Shown: positions 16,762-26,975, numbered from the stretch's first letter. The stretch is 64,000 nt of DNA from Thermostichus lividus PCC 6715 (GCF_002754935.1 NZ_CP018092.1:186001-250000); one strand, 5' to 3'. A program made the numbers and translations. The notes: generated by a model from the letters alone, not told the origin.

Positions 16762-17969
16762 TCAGCGTCCCAATTTGTTAGGAATGCCGTCGCACCCCCC
16801 AGGAATGGTTTCGCGAGCGCGGCTGCCACACCACGCACAGCAATAGTAGCGCTGCTCTTCGGAAAGGTTTTTGACATTACTAAAATTGACATCTTCCACC
16901 ACCGCACCAGTATAGGCACCCGTCCGAAAATTCGGTGGATTGAGGCGATCGCGAGGGCTAGCTTGCTCCACCGGACCGTAAAATAAGCGAGTTCGGCTCA
17001 TATCCACGCCAGTGAAGTCTGCCCCTTGCAAAATAGCTCCGGCCAAATTAGCGCGGGTGAGGTTGCAATTGCGGAACTGCACTCCTGTGAGGTTGGCATC
17101 ACTTAACTCCGTCCAGCGCAAATCGGTGCCACTCAGATCGGTGCCCGCTAGCATACTGCCTAGGTTAATGACCCGTACGCCATACTCGATATCTTCTTCA
17201 TAACCGCCTAAGCCATCAAAAATTGCTCGCCCTAGGCGGCGATCGCGCTTCAAAGGAGCTAGCAGCTTTGCCCCTGAGAGAAAACGAATGATTTTTGCTT
17301 TACCTTCGGCATCTAAGCCTGCCAAAATAGCCGCCGTGCGCCCCTCGGCGATCGCTCGTTCAGGGGCCAGTCCTCCAATAGCCCTTGGTCATCCAAAATA
17401 AGGTCAGAAATGCCCTGAAAATAGCTATCAATGGTTTGCTGTTGGGTAATCCGGTTTTGTTGGGTAGTGAGGTCCCGCGAGATCACGTACTGCCGCCATG
17501 CCACGTAGGCCGCCAGCAGTGCCACTAAAATTTGACCCAAGGCACCAAAGCCTTCTGCTAGGGCACCCACCGCATCCCAATTGGTGCCTTGAAAGCGACC
17601 ACGAATCCAGTCCATCGCGCCGGTCATGCCAATTAGCGCCAAGACGGTTAAGCTCAGCCCCACCGTAGCAAAGATGAACTGCCGTTGTTGCACCGTTAAA
17701 TCTTCTGTAAACCAGTGATAGGTGGAGTGCCAAACAATGGGGAAACTGAACACCCCCAACAGCAAAGCAGCGGCCACTCCCACCGCATCCCAATCCAACG
17801 CCCACGCCACCAGCACCACAAGGATAGTTACTGGTGTTAAGGCAGTGCGCAACGAGATCCACAGGGTTTGCCAACGACTGCGAGCAGCCAGAACTTTACT
17901 TAAGCGTAACGCCGCGGTGTTTGCCTCACGGAGGCCTGTCTCCCGAGACCATTGCTGTTCTTCGCCCAT
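16762..17969 (-). pseudogene. Membrane protein with pentapeptide repeats (one frameshift)
   Basis: About 402 residues when joined. The N-terminal part (start ATG 17969, MGEEQQWSRE) has four or so hydrophobic helices (ILVVLVAWALDWDAVGVAA and others) and then a soluble stretch; the C-terminal third has pentapeptide repeats (ADLTG-like: GTDLSGTDLRWTELSDANL). The two parts are in different frames. Four Gs at 17363-17366 (CCCC in the coding sense) need one more base to read EDWPPERAIAEGRTAAILAG without a break. As in other genes here the defect is one base missing from a G/C run, so the gene is probably intact in the organism. Function unknown. Confidence 0.75.
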
Positions 17970-18010
17970 CGTGGTTGCCTTAGTTAGCTTTGGGATTTTT
18001 CCAAGGTAGC

Positions 18011-19047
18011 TCAAGCATAGGTCAATGTTGAGAGGGATGCATCCAACTGCCCCCAACTGTGGCCATCCAGCGCCAACTGCTCAATGAGGCTGGCCAAGCG
18101 GAGTGCCTTGAGCGCCTGCTCCCCACCCACTGAGGGGGCTGCCCACCCCGCACACAGTTCACAAAATGCTCTAGCTCAGCGTGCAGGGGTTCAATGTTAC
18201 TGGTATAGACCTTCTCGATGAGGCCATCCTGCCGATACAGCACTTGGCCGTGATCAGCGCTACAACTAGCGGTGGTTTTGCGGTGGATGAGAATTTCGTT
18301 TTTGAGGAAATCGGCTTCCGTCAGCGAATTTTTGCAATGAGCCGCAATACGCCGCTGTTTGCGATGGGTCACCTTACTGGCGGTGAGGGTGGCAATAATG
18401 CCGTTGGCAAACCCTAGGGTGGCCGTTACATAGTCTAGGTACCCAGAATTCGCAGAGCGACTGCCCGCAGCCGTTAGGCGTACTATCGGTGAGCTGGTTA
18501 GCTCCAATAACAGATCAATGTCGTGGATCATTAAGTCCAAAACCACAGACACATCATTGGCGCGATCGGGGTACGGACTCATGCGATCCGCTTCTACTGC
18601 TAAAATTTCTTCAGTGCGCAGTACCTTACTCAGCTCTTGGAAGGCAGGGTTAAACCGCTCAATGTGACCTACCTGCAAAATGCACTGGCACTCCGCCGCA
18701 GCATTTACCAAGGACTCAGCTTCGCTAATACTGGCGGCAATGGGTTTTTCCACCAGTACATGAACCCCATAGCGCAGACAGGTAATGCCCACTTCATGGT
18801 GCAATCGTGTGGGCACTGCAATGCACACGGCATCGACATGGGGCAATAAATCAATATAATTTTCAAAGAATTTAATTCGGTACTTGCTGGCTGTATCAAT
18901 GCCGCGCTCTAGGTTGAGGTCGGAGATCCCCACTAATTCCACATCTTTGAGTAAACTCAAAACACGGGTGTGGTGCTGACCCATGTTGCCAACACCAATG
19001 ACACCGATGCGCAGCGGGTCGGGCTGGGGACGGACGGCAGAACTCAT
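18011..19047 (-). pseudogene. Gfo/Idh/MocA-family oxidoreductase (C-terminal frameshift)
   Basis: An NAD(P)-dependent sugar or inositol dehydrogenase-like protein, about 345 residues. The Rossmann loop is IGVIGVGNMGQHH, residues 13-25; the family motif VLVEKPIAASI is near residue 90 and the C-terminal domain follows. At 18134-18138 a run of five Gs (CCCCC in the coding sense) should be six: with the extra base the end reads PPSVGGEQALKALRLASL and terminates at 18011 with LSTLTYA, a normal Gfo/Idh ending. As sequenced, the out-of-frame tail stops at 18022. Start ATG 19047 (MSSAVRP) is preferred, with an alternative ATG at 19071. Substrate unknown. Confidence 0.82.
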
Positions 19048-19193
19048 CGTTTGTTGTTTCACTCCTCTCATTTACCCCTTAAACGCAACCGTGGAATGAT
19101 TCGGCGTTGGCCACCACTGAAGTAGCATTTTCAGAAAGATGCTACCACAGCATTGCCAAATGTAAAGTTTTTAGTGATTGCTTGACGAACCCA

Positions 19194-19907
19194 ATGACGA
19201 CTAAAAAGGCGGTGGTGTTGCTCTCGGGCGGCTTGGACTCGAGCACGGTGTTATTTCGTGCTAAGGCATTGGGCTATGCATGCTATGCCCTTTCCTTTAA
19301 CTATGGGCAACGCCATCAGCAGGAGTTAACCTCAGCGATCGCCATTGCGGCAGCGGCGGGGGTGGTACAGCACCACGTCATTCAGTTTGATTTACGGCTG
19401 TGGGGTGGCTCAGCCCTCACTGATCAAACCATTGACTTGCCCTGCGATCGCGACCTTAGCACCATGAGCCAAGAGATTCCGGTGACCTATGTGCCCGCCC
19501 GCAATACTATTTTTCTGAGTTTTGCCCTTGCTTACGCTGAGGCCATCCATGCCCAATCGGTTCACATTGGCGTGAATGCCCTTGACTATTCGGGCTATCC
19601 AGACTGTCGGCCTGACTATATTGCAGCCATGGCCGAGGTGTATCGGCTTGGTACCAAGCAGGGGCGCGAAGGAAACCCCATCGAGATCATCTGTCCCTTA
19701 ATTGATCTGCACAAGACCGATATTATTCGCCTCGGCAATGAGTATGGCGTACCTTGGGAGAAAACTTGGTCTTGCTATAGTGACGGCGGCACTCACGAGC
19801 CAGCACGGGCCTGCGGTCGCTGTGATGCCTGTCGCTTGCGCTTGGCAGCCTTTGCGGCCTTGGGGCTAACCGATCCACTACCCTACACCCCCACCCACCC
19901 CGCCTAG
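19194..19907 (+). CDS. queC: QueC, 7-cyano-7-deazaguanine synthase
   Basis: QueC makes preQ0 from 7-carboxy-7-deazaguanine, ammonia and ATP in queuosine/deazaguanine synthesis. The 237-residue protein starts MTTKKAVVLLSGGLDSST, with the PP-loop SGGLDSS at once; FNYGQRHQQEL, YVPARNTIFLS and NALDYSGYPDCRP are family segments. Zinc ligands are in SCYSDG and CGRCDACRLR near the C-terminus. ATG 19194 is chosen because the 29 codons upstream have no family counterpart. Confidence 0.95.
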   Translation: MTTKKAVVLLSGGLDSSTVLFRAKALGYACYALSFNYGQRHQQELTSAIAIAAAAGVVQHHVIQFDLRLWGGSALTDQTIDLPCDRDLSTMSQEIPVTYVPARNTIFLSFALAYAEAIHAQSVHIGVNALDYSGYPDCRPDYIAAMAEVYRLGTKQGREGNPIEIICPLIDLHKTDIIRLGNEYGVPWEKTWSCYSDGGTHEPARACGRCDACRLRLAAFAALGLTDPLPYTPTHPA

Positions 19908-20031
19908 GTTCGGTAAATCCCCCTTTTGCTACTTGGGGAAGCGATCGCACTATGGATAAAGAGAGGGTTAAACCCAGTATGGGTGTTGTGCCCCAGATCG
20001 AAGTTAGCCTGCAAAGGGAGTCTTAGTCGCT

Positions 20032-21957
20032 ATGGCAAAAGTTGTCGGAATTGACCTTGGTACCACCAACTCCTGTGTGGCCGTTATGGAAGGGGGCAAG
20101 CCTACGGTTATTGCCAACGCTGAAGGGTTTCGGACAACCCCCTCCGTTGTCGCCTACACCAAAAATGGCGATCGCCTCGTGGGTCAAATCGCCAAACGGC
20201 AAGCGGTCATGAACCCCGAGAATACCTTCTATTCAGTGAAACGCTTCATTGGCCGTCGCTTCGATGAAGTGATCCACGAAACCACTGAAGTCTCCTACAA
20301 AGTTTTGAATGTTAACGGCAATGTCAAACTAGACTGCCCCGCCCAAGGCAAGCAATTTGCCCCCGAAGAAATTTCTGCCCAAGTCCTGCGCAAGCTGAAG
20401 GATGATGCTAGCAAATACCTAGGCGAAGAGGTGACCCAAGCGGTAATTACCGTACCCGCCTACTTCAACGATTCCCAACGCCAAGCCACCAAAGATGCCG
20501 GGCGCATTGCGGGTCTTGAGGTGCTGCGCATCATCAACGAACCAACCGCCGCTTCACTGGCCTACGGTTTGGATCGCAAGAGTAACGAAACCATTCTCGT
20601 GTTTGACCTAGGTGGAGGTACCTTTGATGTCTCCATCCTCGAAGTTGGCGATGGCGTCTTTGAAGTCCTAGCCACCTCTGGGGATACCCACTTGGGTGGA
20701 GACGATTTCGACAAAAAGATCGTGGACTTTTTGGCGGAGTCCTTCCGTGCCCAAGAAGGCATTGACCTGCGCAAAGACAAGCAAGCCCTACAGCGGCTCA
20801 CAGAAGCTGCCGAAAAAGCCAAAATCGAGCTATCCAGCGTTACCCAAACAGAAATTAACTTACCCTTCATTACCGCCACCCAAGATGGGCCTAAGCATCT
20901 TGACATGACGCTGACGCGAGCCAAATTTGAAGAACTCTGCGCCGACTTAATTGAGCGTTGCCGGGTGCCCGTAGAGCAGGCACTCAAAGATGCCAAACTC
21001 AGCAAAGACCAAATTGATGAAGTCGTGTTGGTGGGAGGGTCAACCCGAATTCCGGCGATTCAGGAACTGGTGAAACGCTCCCTTGGCAAAGAACCCAACC
21101 AAAGCGTCAACCCCGATGAAGTGGTTGCCGTCGGAGCTGCCATTCAAGCTGGGGTACTCGCGGGTGAAGTCAAAGATATTCTACTGCTGGATGTTACTCC
21201 TCTCTCCCTCGGGGTAGAAACCCTTGGCGGGGTGATGACCAAAATTATTCCTCGCAACACCACAATCCCCACCAAAAAATCCGAAGTCTTTTCTACGGCG
21301 GTGGATGGCCAAACCAACGTGGAAATTCACGTCCTGCAAGGGGAGCGGGAAATGGCCGCCGATAACAAGAGCTTAGGCACCTTCCGTCTGGATGGCATTC
21401 CGCCTGCACCTCGTGGTGTGCCCCAGATTGAGGTCACCTTCGACATTGATGCCAACGGTATCCTGAATGTGAAAGCCCGCGACAAAGGAACGGGCAAGGA
21501 GCAGTCCATTAGCATTACCGGCGCTTCGACTCTGCCGAAGGAAGACGTTGAGCGGATGGTGCGCGAAGCAGAAATGAATGCCGCCGCTGATAAAGAGAAG
21601 CGCGAGAAAATCGAAACCAAGAACCAAGCAGAGCAACTCTGCTACCAAGCCGAGAAACAACTCGCCGAAATTGGGGATAAAGTCTCCAGTGGGGATAAGG
21701 ACAAGCTCACGGCGCTGATTGCCAACCTGCGCTCGGAAATTGGCAGCGAGGCCGAGAAGAAACCAGTGGAGTCCATTGACTTCGGGCGGGTTAAATCCTT
21801 GATGCAGGAGCTACAACAAACCCTCTACAGCATCGGTGCGAGCGTCTATCAAAGCGGTGAGCCAAGCACTGCCACCGGTGGCGCCAGCAGTACAGGGAGT
21901 AGCTCTGGCAGCGGTGGTGATGATGTCATTGATGCGGAGTTCTCGGAGACCAAATAA
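20032..21957 (+). CDS. dnaK: DnaK, Hsp70 chaperone (DnaK2-like)
   Basis: A 641-residue Hsp70. The ATPase domain (1-~385) has [34 protein letters not shown] and [13 protein letters not shown]; the substrate domain has [20 protein letters not shown]; the tail is Gly/Ser-rich and ends [10 protein letters not shown]. Among cyanobacterial paralogues the length and tail fit the stress-inducible main copy, DnaK2. GGGAGTC upstream is a plausible ribosome site. No CIRCE inverted repeat (TTAGCACTC-N9) was seen upstream. It is followed by two hairpins. Confidence 0.95.
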   Translation: MAKVVGIDLGTTNSCVAVMEGGKPTVIANAEGFRTTPSVVAYTKNGDRLVGQIAKRQAVMNPENTFYSVKRFIGRRFDEVIHETTEVSYKVLNVNGNVKLDCPAQGKQFAPEEISAQVLRKLKDDASKYLGEEVTQAVITVPAYFNDSQRQATKDAGRIAGLEVLRIINEPTAASLAYGLDRKSNETILVFDLGGGTFDVSILEVGDGVFEVLATSGDTHLGGDDFDKKIVDFLAESFRAQEGIDLRKDKQALQRLTEAAEKAKIELSSVTQTEINLPFITATQDGPKHLDMTLTRAKFEELCADLIERCRVPVEQALKDAKLSKDQIDEVVLVGGSTRIPAIQELVKRSLGKEPNQSVNPDEVVAVGAAIQAGVLAGEVKDILLLDVTPLSLGVETLGGVMTKIIPRNTTIPTKKSEVFSTAVDGQTNVEIHVLQGEREMAADNKSLGTFRLDGIPPAPRGVPQIEVTFDIDANGILNVKARDKGTGKEQSISITGASTLPKEDVERMVREAEMNAAADKEKREKIETKNQAEQLCYQAEKQLAEIGDKVSSGDKDKLTALIANLRSEIGSEAEKKPVESIDFGRVKSLMQELQQTLYSIGASVYQSGEPSTATGGASSTGSSSGSGGDDVIDAEFSETK

Positions 21958-22038
21958 CTTGGTGGCTGGTTCCTAAATAAAATAGCCTCAGGGGGAATGC
22001 CTGCCCCCATGCTCGCGTTCAGACTAAGACTCCTTTTG

Positions 22039-22064
22039 CCCCCTAGGAACTCACTAGGGGGTTT
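22039..22064 (+). terminator. Strong hairpin terminator after dnaK
   Basis: CCCCCTAG at 22039-22046 and CTAGGGGG at 22054-22061 form a perfect 8-bp stem with a 7-nt loop followed by TTTATG. A second GC hairpin (GGGGG/CCCCC, 21991-22008) lies just upstream. Together they separate dnaK from the glucosidase gene. Confidence 0.75.
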
Positions 22065-22105
22065 ATGATTATGGAGCCGACGTTACTACCAGATGGGCAA
22101 CAGGT

Positions 22106-24472
22106 GTGGAAAACAGCGTAATTGACGTGGCTAATTGTGCATGGAGTCGGGCGATCGCCCATGGATGGGAGACTCCGTACCGCGTCCGCTATGCCAGTAA
22201 TCTTGACGATGGACCATGGCATGGGATGCCCCTTGGGGGGTTTGGGGCGGGCTGTATTGGTCGCTCTTCGGCAGGGGACTTTAACCTTTGGCATTTAGAT
22301 GGCGGTGAGCACCTGTTTCAAACGGTTCCCGCCTGTCAATTTAGCCTGTTTGAGCAGGGAACTGGTGCCTATGCCCTCGGTAGTCCACCAGCAGACGGTA
22401 CCTTGGCAGCGTGGCAGTGGTATCCCGCCGGCCAGGGGACGTATAGCGCTCGCTATCCCCGCAGTGGGTTTGTGTACGATGGTGTGTTTAGCACCGACGT
22501 CAGTTGTGAGCAATTTTCGCCGATTCTGCCCCACAATTACCAAGAGACCAGTTATCCGTTGGCGGTGTTTCTGTGGCAGTTTCACAACCCTACCGCACAG
22601 CCTATCACCCTGAGCTTAATGTTCTCATGGCAGAACATGGTGGGCTGGTTTACGAATGCGACCCCCTCGTCCGCCATTGAGATCCGCGATGATGGCAGCC
22701 CCGTCTATACCTACACCCCCCGCTGGCGGCACAGTCAGGGGAATTTCAATGAAATTCTGCAAACGGAGCAGTACCATGGCTGGCGACTGCGGCGATCGCC
22801 CCATGCCACCCCACCGCAGGAAGGGGATGGAGAATGGGCCGCCCTTGTGCCGACGGGAGTAGGGGAATGTTTCTGGCACAGCCGCTGGAACCCCGATGGC
22901 GATGGAGCCGACCTCTGGCAGTATTTTGCCAAGGATGGCTCGCTTCCCAACTGCACCGACACCACCCCTGCCCACGCGTCAGAGCAAGTGGCCGCTGCCT
23001 TTGCCCTGCGCTTTACCGTAGCCCCTGGGCAGACCACCGAACTGCCCGTGGTGTTGGCGTGGGATTTACCTGTAACGGAGTTTGGTGCAGGGATTATCTA
23101 TTACCGTCGCTATACCGATTTTTGCGATCGCTCCGGTCAAAATGCGGTTCGTTTAGCCAGCCGCGGCCTCCAGCACTATCGCCAGTGGCAACAGCAGATT
23201 CGCAGTTGGCAACAACCCATTCTAGAACACCCCCACTGGCCGGACTGGTTCAAAATGGCGCTGTGCAATGAGTTGTACGTCCTCAGTAGTGGCGGGACGT
23301 TGTGGAGTGCCGCTAGCGATCGCGATCCCTTGGGGCAATTTGCTGTCTTAGAGTGCCTCGACTATCGCTGGTATGAAAGCTTAGATGTGCGCCTGTACGG
23401 TTCCTTTGCCCTGCTGCACCTGTGGCCAGACCTCGAAAAAACCGTGATGCGTGCCTTTGCCCGTGCCATTCCCACCGCTGACCCCACCCCGCGGATTATT
23501 GGCTATTTTTATCGCGGTGATCCAGCAACGGCCTACAGAGCACCCCGTAAAGTGGCCAATGCCGTTCCCCACGACCTAGGAGCACCCAACGAGCACCCGT
23601 GGGAGCGCACCAACTATACGGCCTACCAAGATTGCAACCTATGGAAAGACCTCGCTGCCGATTTTGTCCTACTGGTCTATCGTGATTTTTTGCTGACGGG
23701 GGGCAGTGATCTCGATTTTGCCCGCGAGTGTTGGCCAGCAGTTGTTGCTGCCTTAAACTACCTCAAACAGTTTGACACCGATGGCGATGGCCTCCCTGAA
23801 AATGGGGGTGCTCCAGATCAAACCTACGATGACTGGAGGTTACAAGGGGTCAGCGCCTATTGTGGGGGGCTGTGGCTGGCGGCTCTCGAAGCCGCGATCG
23901 CCTTGGCCACGGTACTCGAGCAACCGGAGGGCAAAACCTACGACCGATGGTTGCAACAAGCGCGCCCCCGCTACCATGCACTGCTGTGGAACGGTGCGTA
24001 CTACCGCCTTGACACGGGTAGCGGCTCTGAGGTGGTAATGGCGGATCAACTCTGTGGCCAATTTTACGCCAAGCTTTTGGGCTTGCCAGATATTGTGCCG
24101 CCCGAGTGTGCCCGTAAGGCTCTGGAAACCATTTACAATACTTGCTTCTTGCAGTTTCACAACGGCACCGTGGGGGCAGCCAATGGCCTTTTGCCTAACG
24201 GCCAGCCCGAAGATCCCCACGCCACCCATCCCCTAGAAGTGTGGATCGGCATTAACTTTGGCTTGGCGGCGTTTCTCTGGCAGAGTGGCATGACCGCAGA
24301 AGCCTGGCGAGTGGCGGAGGTTGTTGTGCAGCAGGTCTATGAACATGGCCTGCAATTTCGTACCCCAGAAGCCATTACAGCCGAGGGCACCTTTCGAGCC
24401 TGTATGTACCTGCGGCCAATGGCAATTTGGGCGCTGGCCATTGTGAGCCAAGGCGAGCCCCTCAAAACTTGA
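22106..24472 (+). CDS. GH116 beta-glucosidase (GBA2-like)
   Basis: A 788-residue glycoside hydrolase of family GH116, which includes human non-lysosomal glucosylceramidase GBA2 and the Thermoanaerobacterium beta-glucosidase TxGH116. The N-terminal beta domain has MPLGGFGAGCIGRSSAGDF; the catalytic (alpha/alpha)6 domain has VLECLDYRWYESLDVRLYGS, which aligns with the nucleophile region (the Glu of LEC), and DQTYDDW, which aligns with the acid/base Asp; AYCGGLWLAAL follows. No signal peptide is seen, so it is likely cytoplasmic. The only in-frame start near the family N-terminus is GTG 22106. Natural substrate in cyanobacteria is unclear. Confidence 0.9.
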   Translation: MENSVIDVANCAWSRAIAHGWETPYRVRYASNLDDGPWHGMPLGGFGAGCIGRSSAGDFNLWHLDGGEHLFQTVPACQFSLFEQGTGAYALGSPPADGTLAAWQWYPAGQGTYSARYPRSGFVYDGVFSTDVSCEQFSPILPHNYQETSYPLAVFLWQFHNPTAQPITLSLMFSWQNMVGWFTNATPSSAIEIRDDGSPVYTYTPRWRHSQGNFNEILQTEQYHGWRLRRSPHATPPQEGDGEWAALVPTGVGECFWHSRWNPDGDGADLWQYFAKDGSLPNCTDTTPAHASEQVAAAFALRFTVAPGQTTELPVVLAWDLPVTEFGAGIIYYRRYTDFCDRSGQNAVRLASRGLQHYRQWQQQIRSWQQPILEHPHWPDWFKMALCNELYVLSSGGTLWSAASDRDPLGQFAVLECLDYRWYESLDVRLYGSFALLHLWPDLEKTVMRAFARAIPTADPTPRIIGYFYRGDPATAYRAPRKVANAVPHDLGAPNEHPWERTNYTAYQDCNLWKDLAADFVLLVYRDFLLTGGSDLDFARECWPAVVAALNYLKQFDTDGDGLPENGGAPDQTYDDWRLQGVSAYCGGLWLAALEAAIALATVLEQPEGKTYDRWLQQARPRYHALLWNGAYYRLDTGSGSEVVMADQLCGQFYAKLLGLPDIVPPECARKALETIYNTCFLQFHNGTVGAANGLLPNGQPEDPHATHPLEVWIGINFGLAAFLWQSGMTAEAWRVAEVVVQQVYEHGLQFRTPEAITAEGTFRACMYLRPMAIWALAIVSQGEPLKT

Positions 24473-24590
24473 GAATTTCGTAATCTACGTTACATTGTTG
24501 CAATTTGTTAAGCCGCGACAATGGTGAACAACGAGTTGCCCGTCTATGATAGGGGGGTAGCGCATCAGCAGTCATAAATTAGAATCACCT

Positions 24591-25040
24591 ATGGATAATC
24601 TTAGTCAACGCTACCTACGTCTTTGCCAAGCCTACAGCCAGTTGGCGGAGCGCTATACTAAACTAGATATTGATCATATGACCCTGCGGGAGCGGCTTGT
24701 GCCGTTCCTGATGGCCTTTAAGTACTACAAGCAAATGGCTGAGCAACTGAGTGCCGAAAAGCTAGCCATGCAGCAGGAGATCAATGACCTGCGCGATCGC
24801 TACCAGACATTGGCTAGCCAAACTGGGGACGTGCCAGTCAACGCCGAGCTATTAGCCGCCCTGAGTGAGGCGGAGGGGCAAATGGCTCTCATTGAAGAAA
24901 CCCTGAAGGAGCAAGACACCGATCTTGACCCCAACTTGCTGCCTATGGAAAAGCAATTATTGGAAGAGTACACAGCAGGGGTCGGTGACTTTCAGGCACT
25001 GCTGCCCCACTCGTCAAGTCGCTCTGAGGGTGCCTCCTAA
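24591..25040 (+). CDS. Coiled-coil protein, conserved next to sensor kinase
   Basis: A 149-residue acidic, largely helical protein with no recognised domain. Residues 5-80 and 95-130 are predicted coiled coil by eye (heptad-like Leu, Ala, Glu spacing in AEQLSAEKLAMQQEINDLRD). No signal or membrane segment. Its stop codon abuts the start of the sensor kinase (TAAATG), so the two are translationally linked; it may be a partner or scaffold of that kinase. A TATGAT box lies ~40 bp upstream of the start. Confidence 0.75.
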   Translation: MDNLSQRYLRLCQAYSQLAERYTKLDIDHMTLRERLVPFLMAFKYYKQMAEQLSAEKLAMQQEINDLRDRYQTLASQTGDVPVNAELLAALSEAEGQMALIEETLKEQDTDLDPNLLPMEKQLLEEYTAGVGDFQALLPHSSSRSEGAS

Positions 25041-26207
25041 ATGCTCTCGCCTGCCAGTGAAGAATTTGTGGCTCTGTGTCGCACTCAACTCAAGCTGGTT
25101 GTCACGACCTTGGGTGCCTCCTCACTGGCAGTGTATCTCAGTGAAACCCTCAGCGATCGCCCCTCTTGGTCGCCCGTCGTCGTCTATCCTGACTCCCCCT
25201 CACCCTTGGCGCTGTCATCCGCGTTGGCTCTTCCTGCGGCACCATTGACAGGCTCCTCCGCGTTACCACCTGTTGAACTCTTTTCTTCCTTGGCGAATCA
25301 ATTACTATTGCCCTTGATGTACCAAAACTGGGTCTTGGGGGTATTGGTGGCGCAACGGGAGCAGCAGCCTTGGCTGGCAGCGGAGCGAGAACAGTTACAA
25401 CAAGTCGCCCAAACCTTGGCGATCGCCTGTGTTTTGGATCAGCGACAGCAATGGCTCAGCCACTCCAGCACCGCCCTTGATCAGCAGCAACAGCACTTTG
25501 AAAATGTTCTCCACCAACTGCGTAATCCAGTTGCGGCAATTCGCACCTTTGTCAAGCTGTTGCTCAAACACCTAGAACCTAGCCATCGTGGTCGTTCTCT
25601 TGCGGAGGGGATTGCCAAAGAAACGGAACGCTTGATGGCACTTCTGAATGATTATCGCCAACAGCGTGCTGACCTGCCCGCCCTCAGCGCTGCGGCTCCG
25701 CTGACCTTAGTGGGAACCCCCATAGACCTACGGGTCGCCCTAGCCCCCCTCATTGAAGCCGCGCAAGCCCGCGCAGAAATGGAAGGTAAAACCTTTGAGG
25801 TTGAGATACCGGACGCGCTGCCTCCCCTATGGCTGGACACGCGGGTCTGCCAAGAGGTCGTGAGCAACTTACTGGATAATGCCTTCAAGTATACCTCAAC
25901 GGGCAGTACCATTGGCTTGCGCCTCACGGTGATGGCTGAGAGTGTGGAGTTGAGGGTATGGGATAACGGCTGTGGCATCCCAGCAGCGGTGCAGCCCCAC
26001 CTCTTTACCCGTGGCTATCGCGGTGTGCAATCAGACAGCGAGGTGGAAGGAACAGGGTTAGGCCTAGCGATCGCCCAAGAATTGCTGCGCCCCTACAATC
26101 TCAGCTTAAACGTCATCAGTCCCTATCCTGCCGATAGTGATCATGGCACCGCTTTTATCCTAACGCTGCCGGTGCATACCACTGCCGTCGTGGGAGGTTC
26201 GCCGTGA
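25041..26207 (+). CDS. hik2: Hik2/CSK-like sensor histidine kinase
   Basis: A 388-residue soluble histidine kinase. An N-terminal GAF-like domain (residues 1-135) is followed by a dimerisation domain with His158 in VLHQLRNPVAAIRTF and a catalytic domain with NLLDNAFKY, DNGCGIP and GTGLGLAIA. The unusual H-box HQLRNP and a cysteine at residue 13 in EFVALCRTQLKL fit Hik2, the cyanobacterial homologue of chloroplast sensor kinase; in Hik2/CSK an N-terminal cysteine has been linked to a redox-sensing Fe-S cluster. If so it would report plastoquinone redox state to photosystem genes. Assignment to Hik2 is by recalled motifs and needs a tree. It overlaps the next gene by 4 bp. Confidence 0.72.
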   Translation: MLSPASEEFVALCRTQLKLVVTTLGASSLAVYLSETLSDRPSWSPVVVYPDSPSPLALSSALALPAAPLTGSSALPPVELFSSLANQLLLPLMYQNWVLGVLVAQREQQPWLAAEREQLQQVAQTLAIACVLDQRQQWLSHSSTALDQQQQHFENVLHQLRNPVAAIRTFVKLLLKHLEPSHRGRSLAEGIAKETERLMALLNDYRQQRADLPALSAAAPLTLVGTPIDLRVALAPLIEAAQARAEMEGKTFEVEIPDALPPLWLDTRVCQEVVSNLLDNAFKYTSTGSTIGLRLTVMAESVELRVWDNGCGIPAAVQPHLFTRGYRGVQSDSEVEGTGLGLAIAQELLRPYNLSLNVISPYPADSDHGTAFILTLPVHTTAVVGGSP

Positions 26208-26779
26208 GTTCCCTAAAGCAACAACTGCTCCGGTGGGGGAGTCAATGGCATCAACGGATGGTGCTGATCTTCTGCGTCCCACTCTTGATTAGTGCCATCA
26301 CTGGTCTGGCGCATCGCTTGGGGCGTAGTTGGCTGGGGCTATCTAAGGACTTTGGCCGCGTCATGATGACGTTGCACGAAGGCCGTTACCTCGGTGAATG
26401 GATGATCCCCATCTACGTCCTAGCCGTTGGTCTGGGGGTATTGGCCATTCTGGCAACTGGGCTAGTGCTCCTGTGGGGGCGATCGCTACCCGCAAAGGGA
26501 ACAGCACGACAGGTTCATCATCTAGTTGCTGGTGTGACGGCGCTCCCCCTGTTCATCAGTGCCACCACTGGCATTGCCTATCGCTTAGGGCGCAATTGGC
26601 TAGGGCTATCGAAGGAACAGGCAGCGATTTTCCTGAGCTTGCACCAAGGCACCTACTGGGGTGAGGCGGGTCGTCCATTCTATATTTTGGCCGTGGGGTT
26701 AAGTGTATTAACGCTGATCGGCACAGGCGTAACCCTACTGCCGCGCCGGTGGTTCACCCCAACCCCCACCGCTGAGTAA
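26204..26779 (+). CDS. Internally duplicated membrane protein (PepSY-TM-like)
   Basis: A 191-residue membrane protein made of two similar halves, residues ~14-92 and ~104-182. Each half reads HQR/HHL, then LISAITGLAHRLGR or FISATTGIAYRLGR, SWLGLSK/NWLGLSK, a LHEGRYLGE/LHQGTYWGE turn, and a second hydrophobic helix (YVLAVGLGVL / YILAVGLSVL). Histidines recur at equivalent places, as in PepSY-associated and b-type haem-binding helices, but haem binding is only a guess. Start GTG overlaps the kinase stop by 4 bp, making a three-gene operon. Confidence 0.75.
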   Translation: MSSLKQQLLRWGSQWHQRMVLIFCVPLLISAITGLAHRLGRSWLGLSKDFGRVMMTLHEGRYLGEWMIPIYVLAVGLGVLAILATGLVLLWGRSLPAKGTARQVHHLVAGVTALPLFISATTGIAYRLGRNWLGLSKEQAAIFLSLHQGTYWGEAGRPFYILAVGLSVLTLIGTGVTLLPRRWFTPTPTAE

Positions 26780-26879
26780 ATGTTACAAACTATGAGCAAC
26801 CGTTGCCAAAGGTTAGCTCCTATGGACTAATAAGTACAGCACTTGATCGCCCATTCGTTTGTACCTTAAGGAGTCGTTC

Positions 26880-26975
26880 ATGGCACTGACCGATACCCAA
26901 GTTTATATTGCCCTTGTAATTGCCCTCCTCCCCGCAGTACTCGCGTTCCGACTTTCAGCAGAGCTGTACAAATAG
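26880..26975 (+). CDS. psaM: PsaM, photosystem I reaction-centre subunit M
   Basis: A 31-codon gene for PsaM, a single-helix PSI subunit at the trimer-side periphery of PsaB. The product begins MALTDTQVYIALVIALLPAV and ends FRLSAELYK, the standard cyanobacterial PsaM. AAGGAG 7 nt upstream of the ATG is a good ribosome site. It follows the Hik2-like operon by 100 bp but probably has its own promoter. Too short for most gene callers. Confidence 0.95.
   Translation: MALTDTQVYIALVIALLPAVLAFRLSAELYK

Noticed and set aside
24473-24590. HLR1 (RpaB) site upstream of the Hik2-like operon or psaM
   Set aside because: Only single TTACA half-sites are seen (near 24490 and 26783); the paired consensus is not met.
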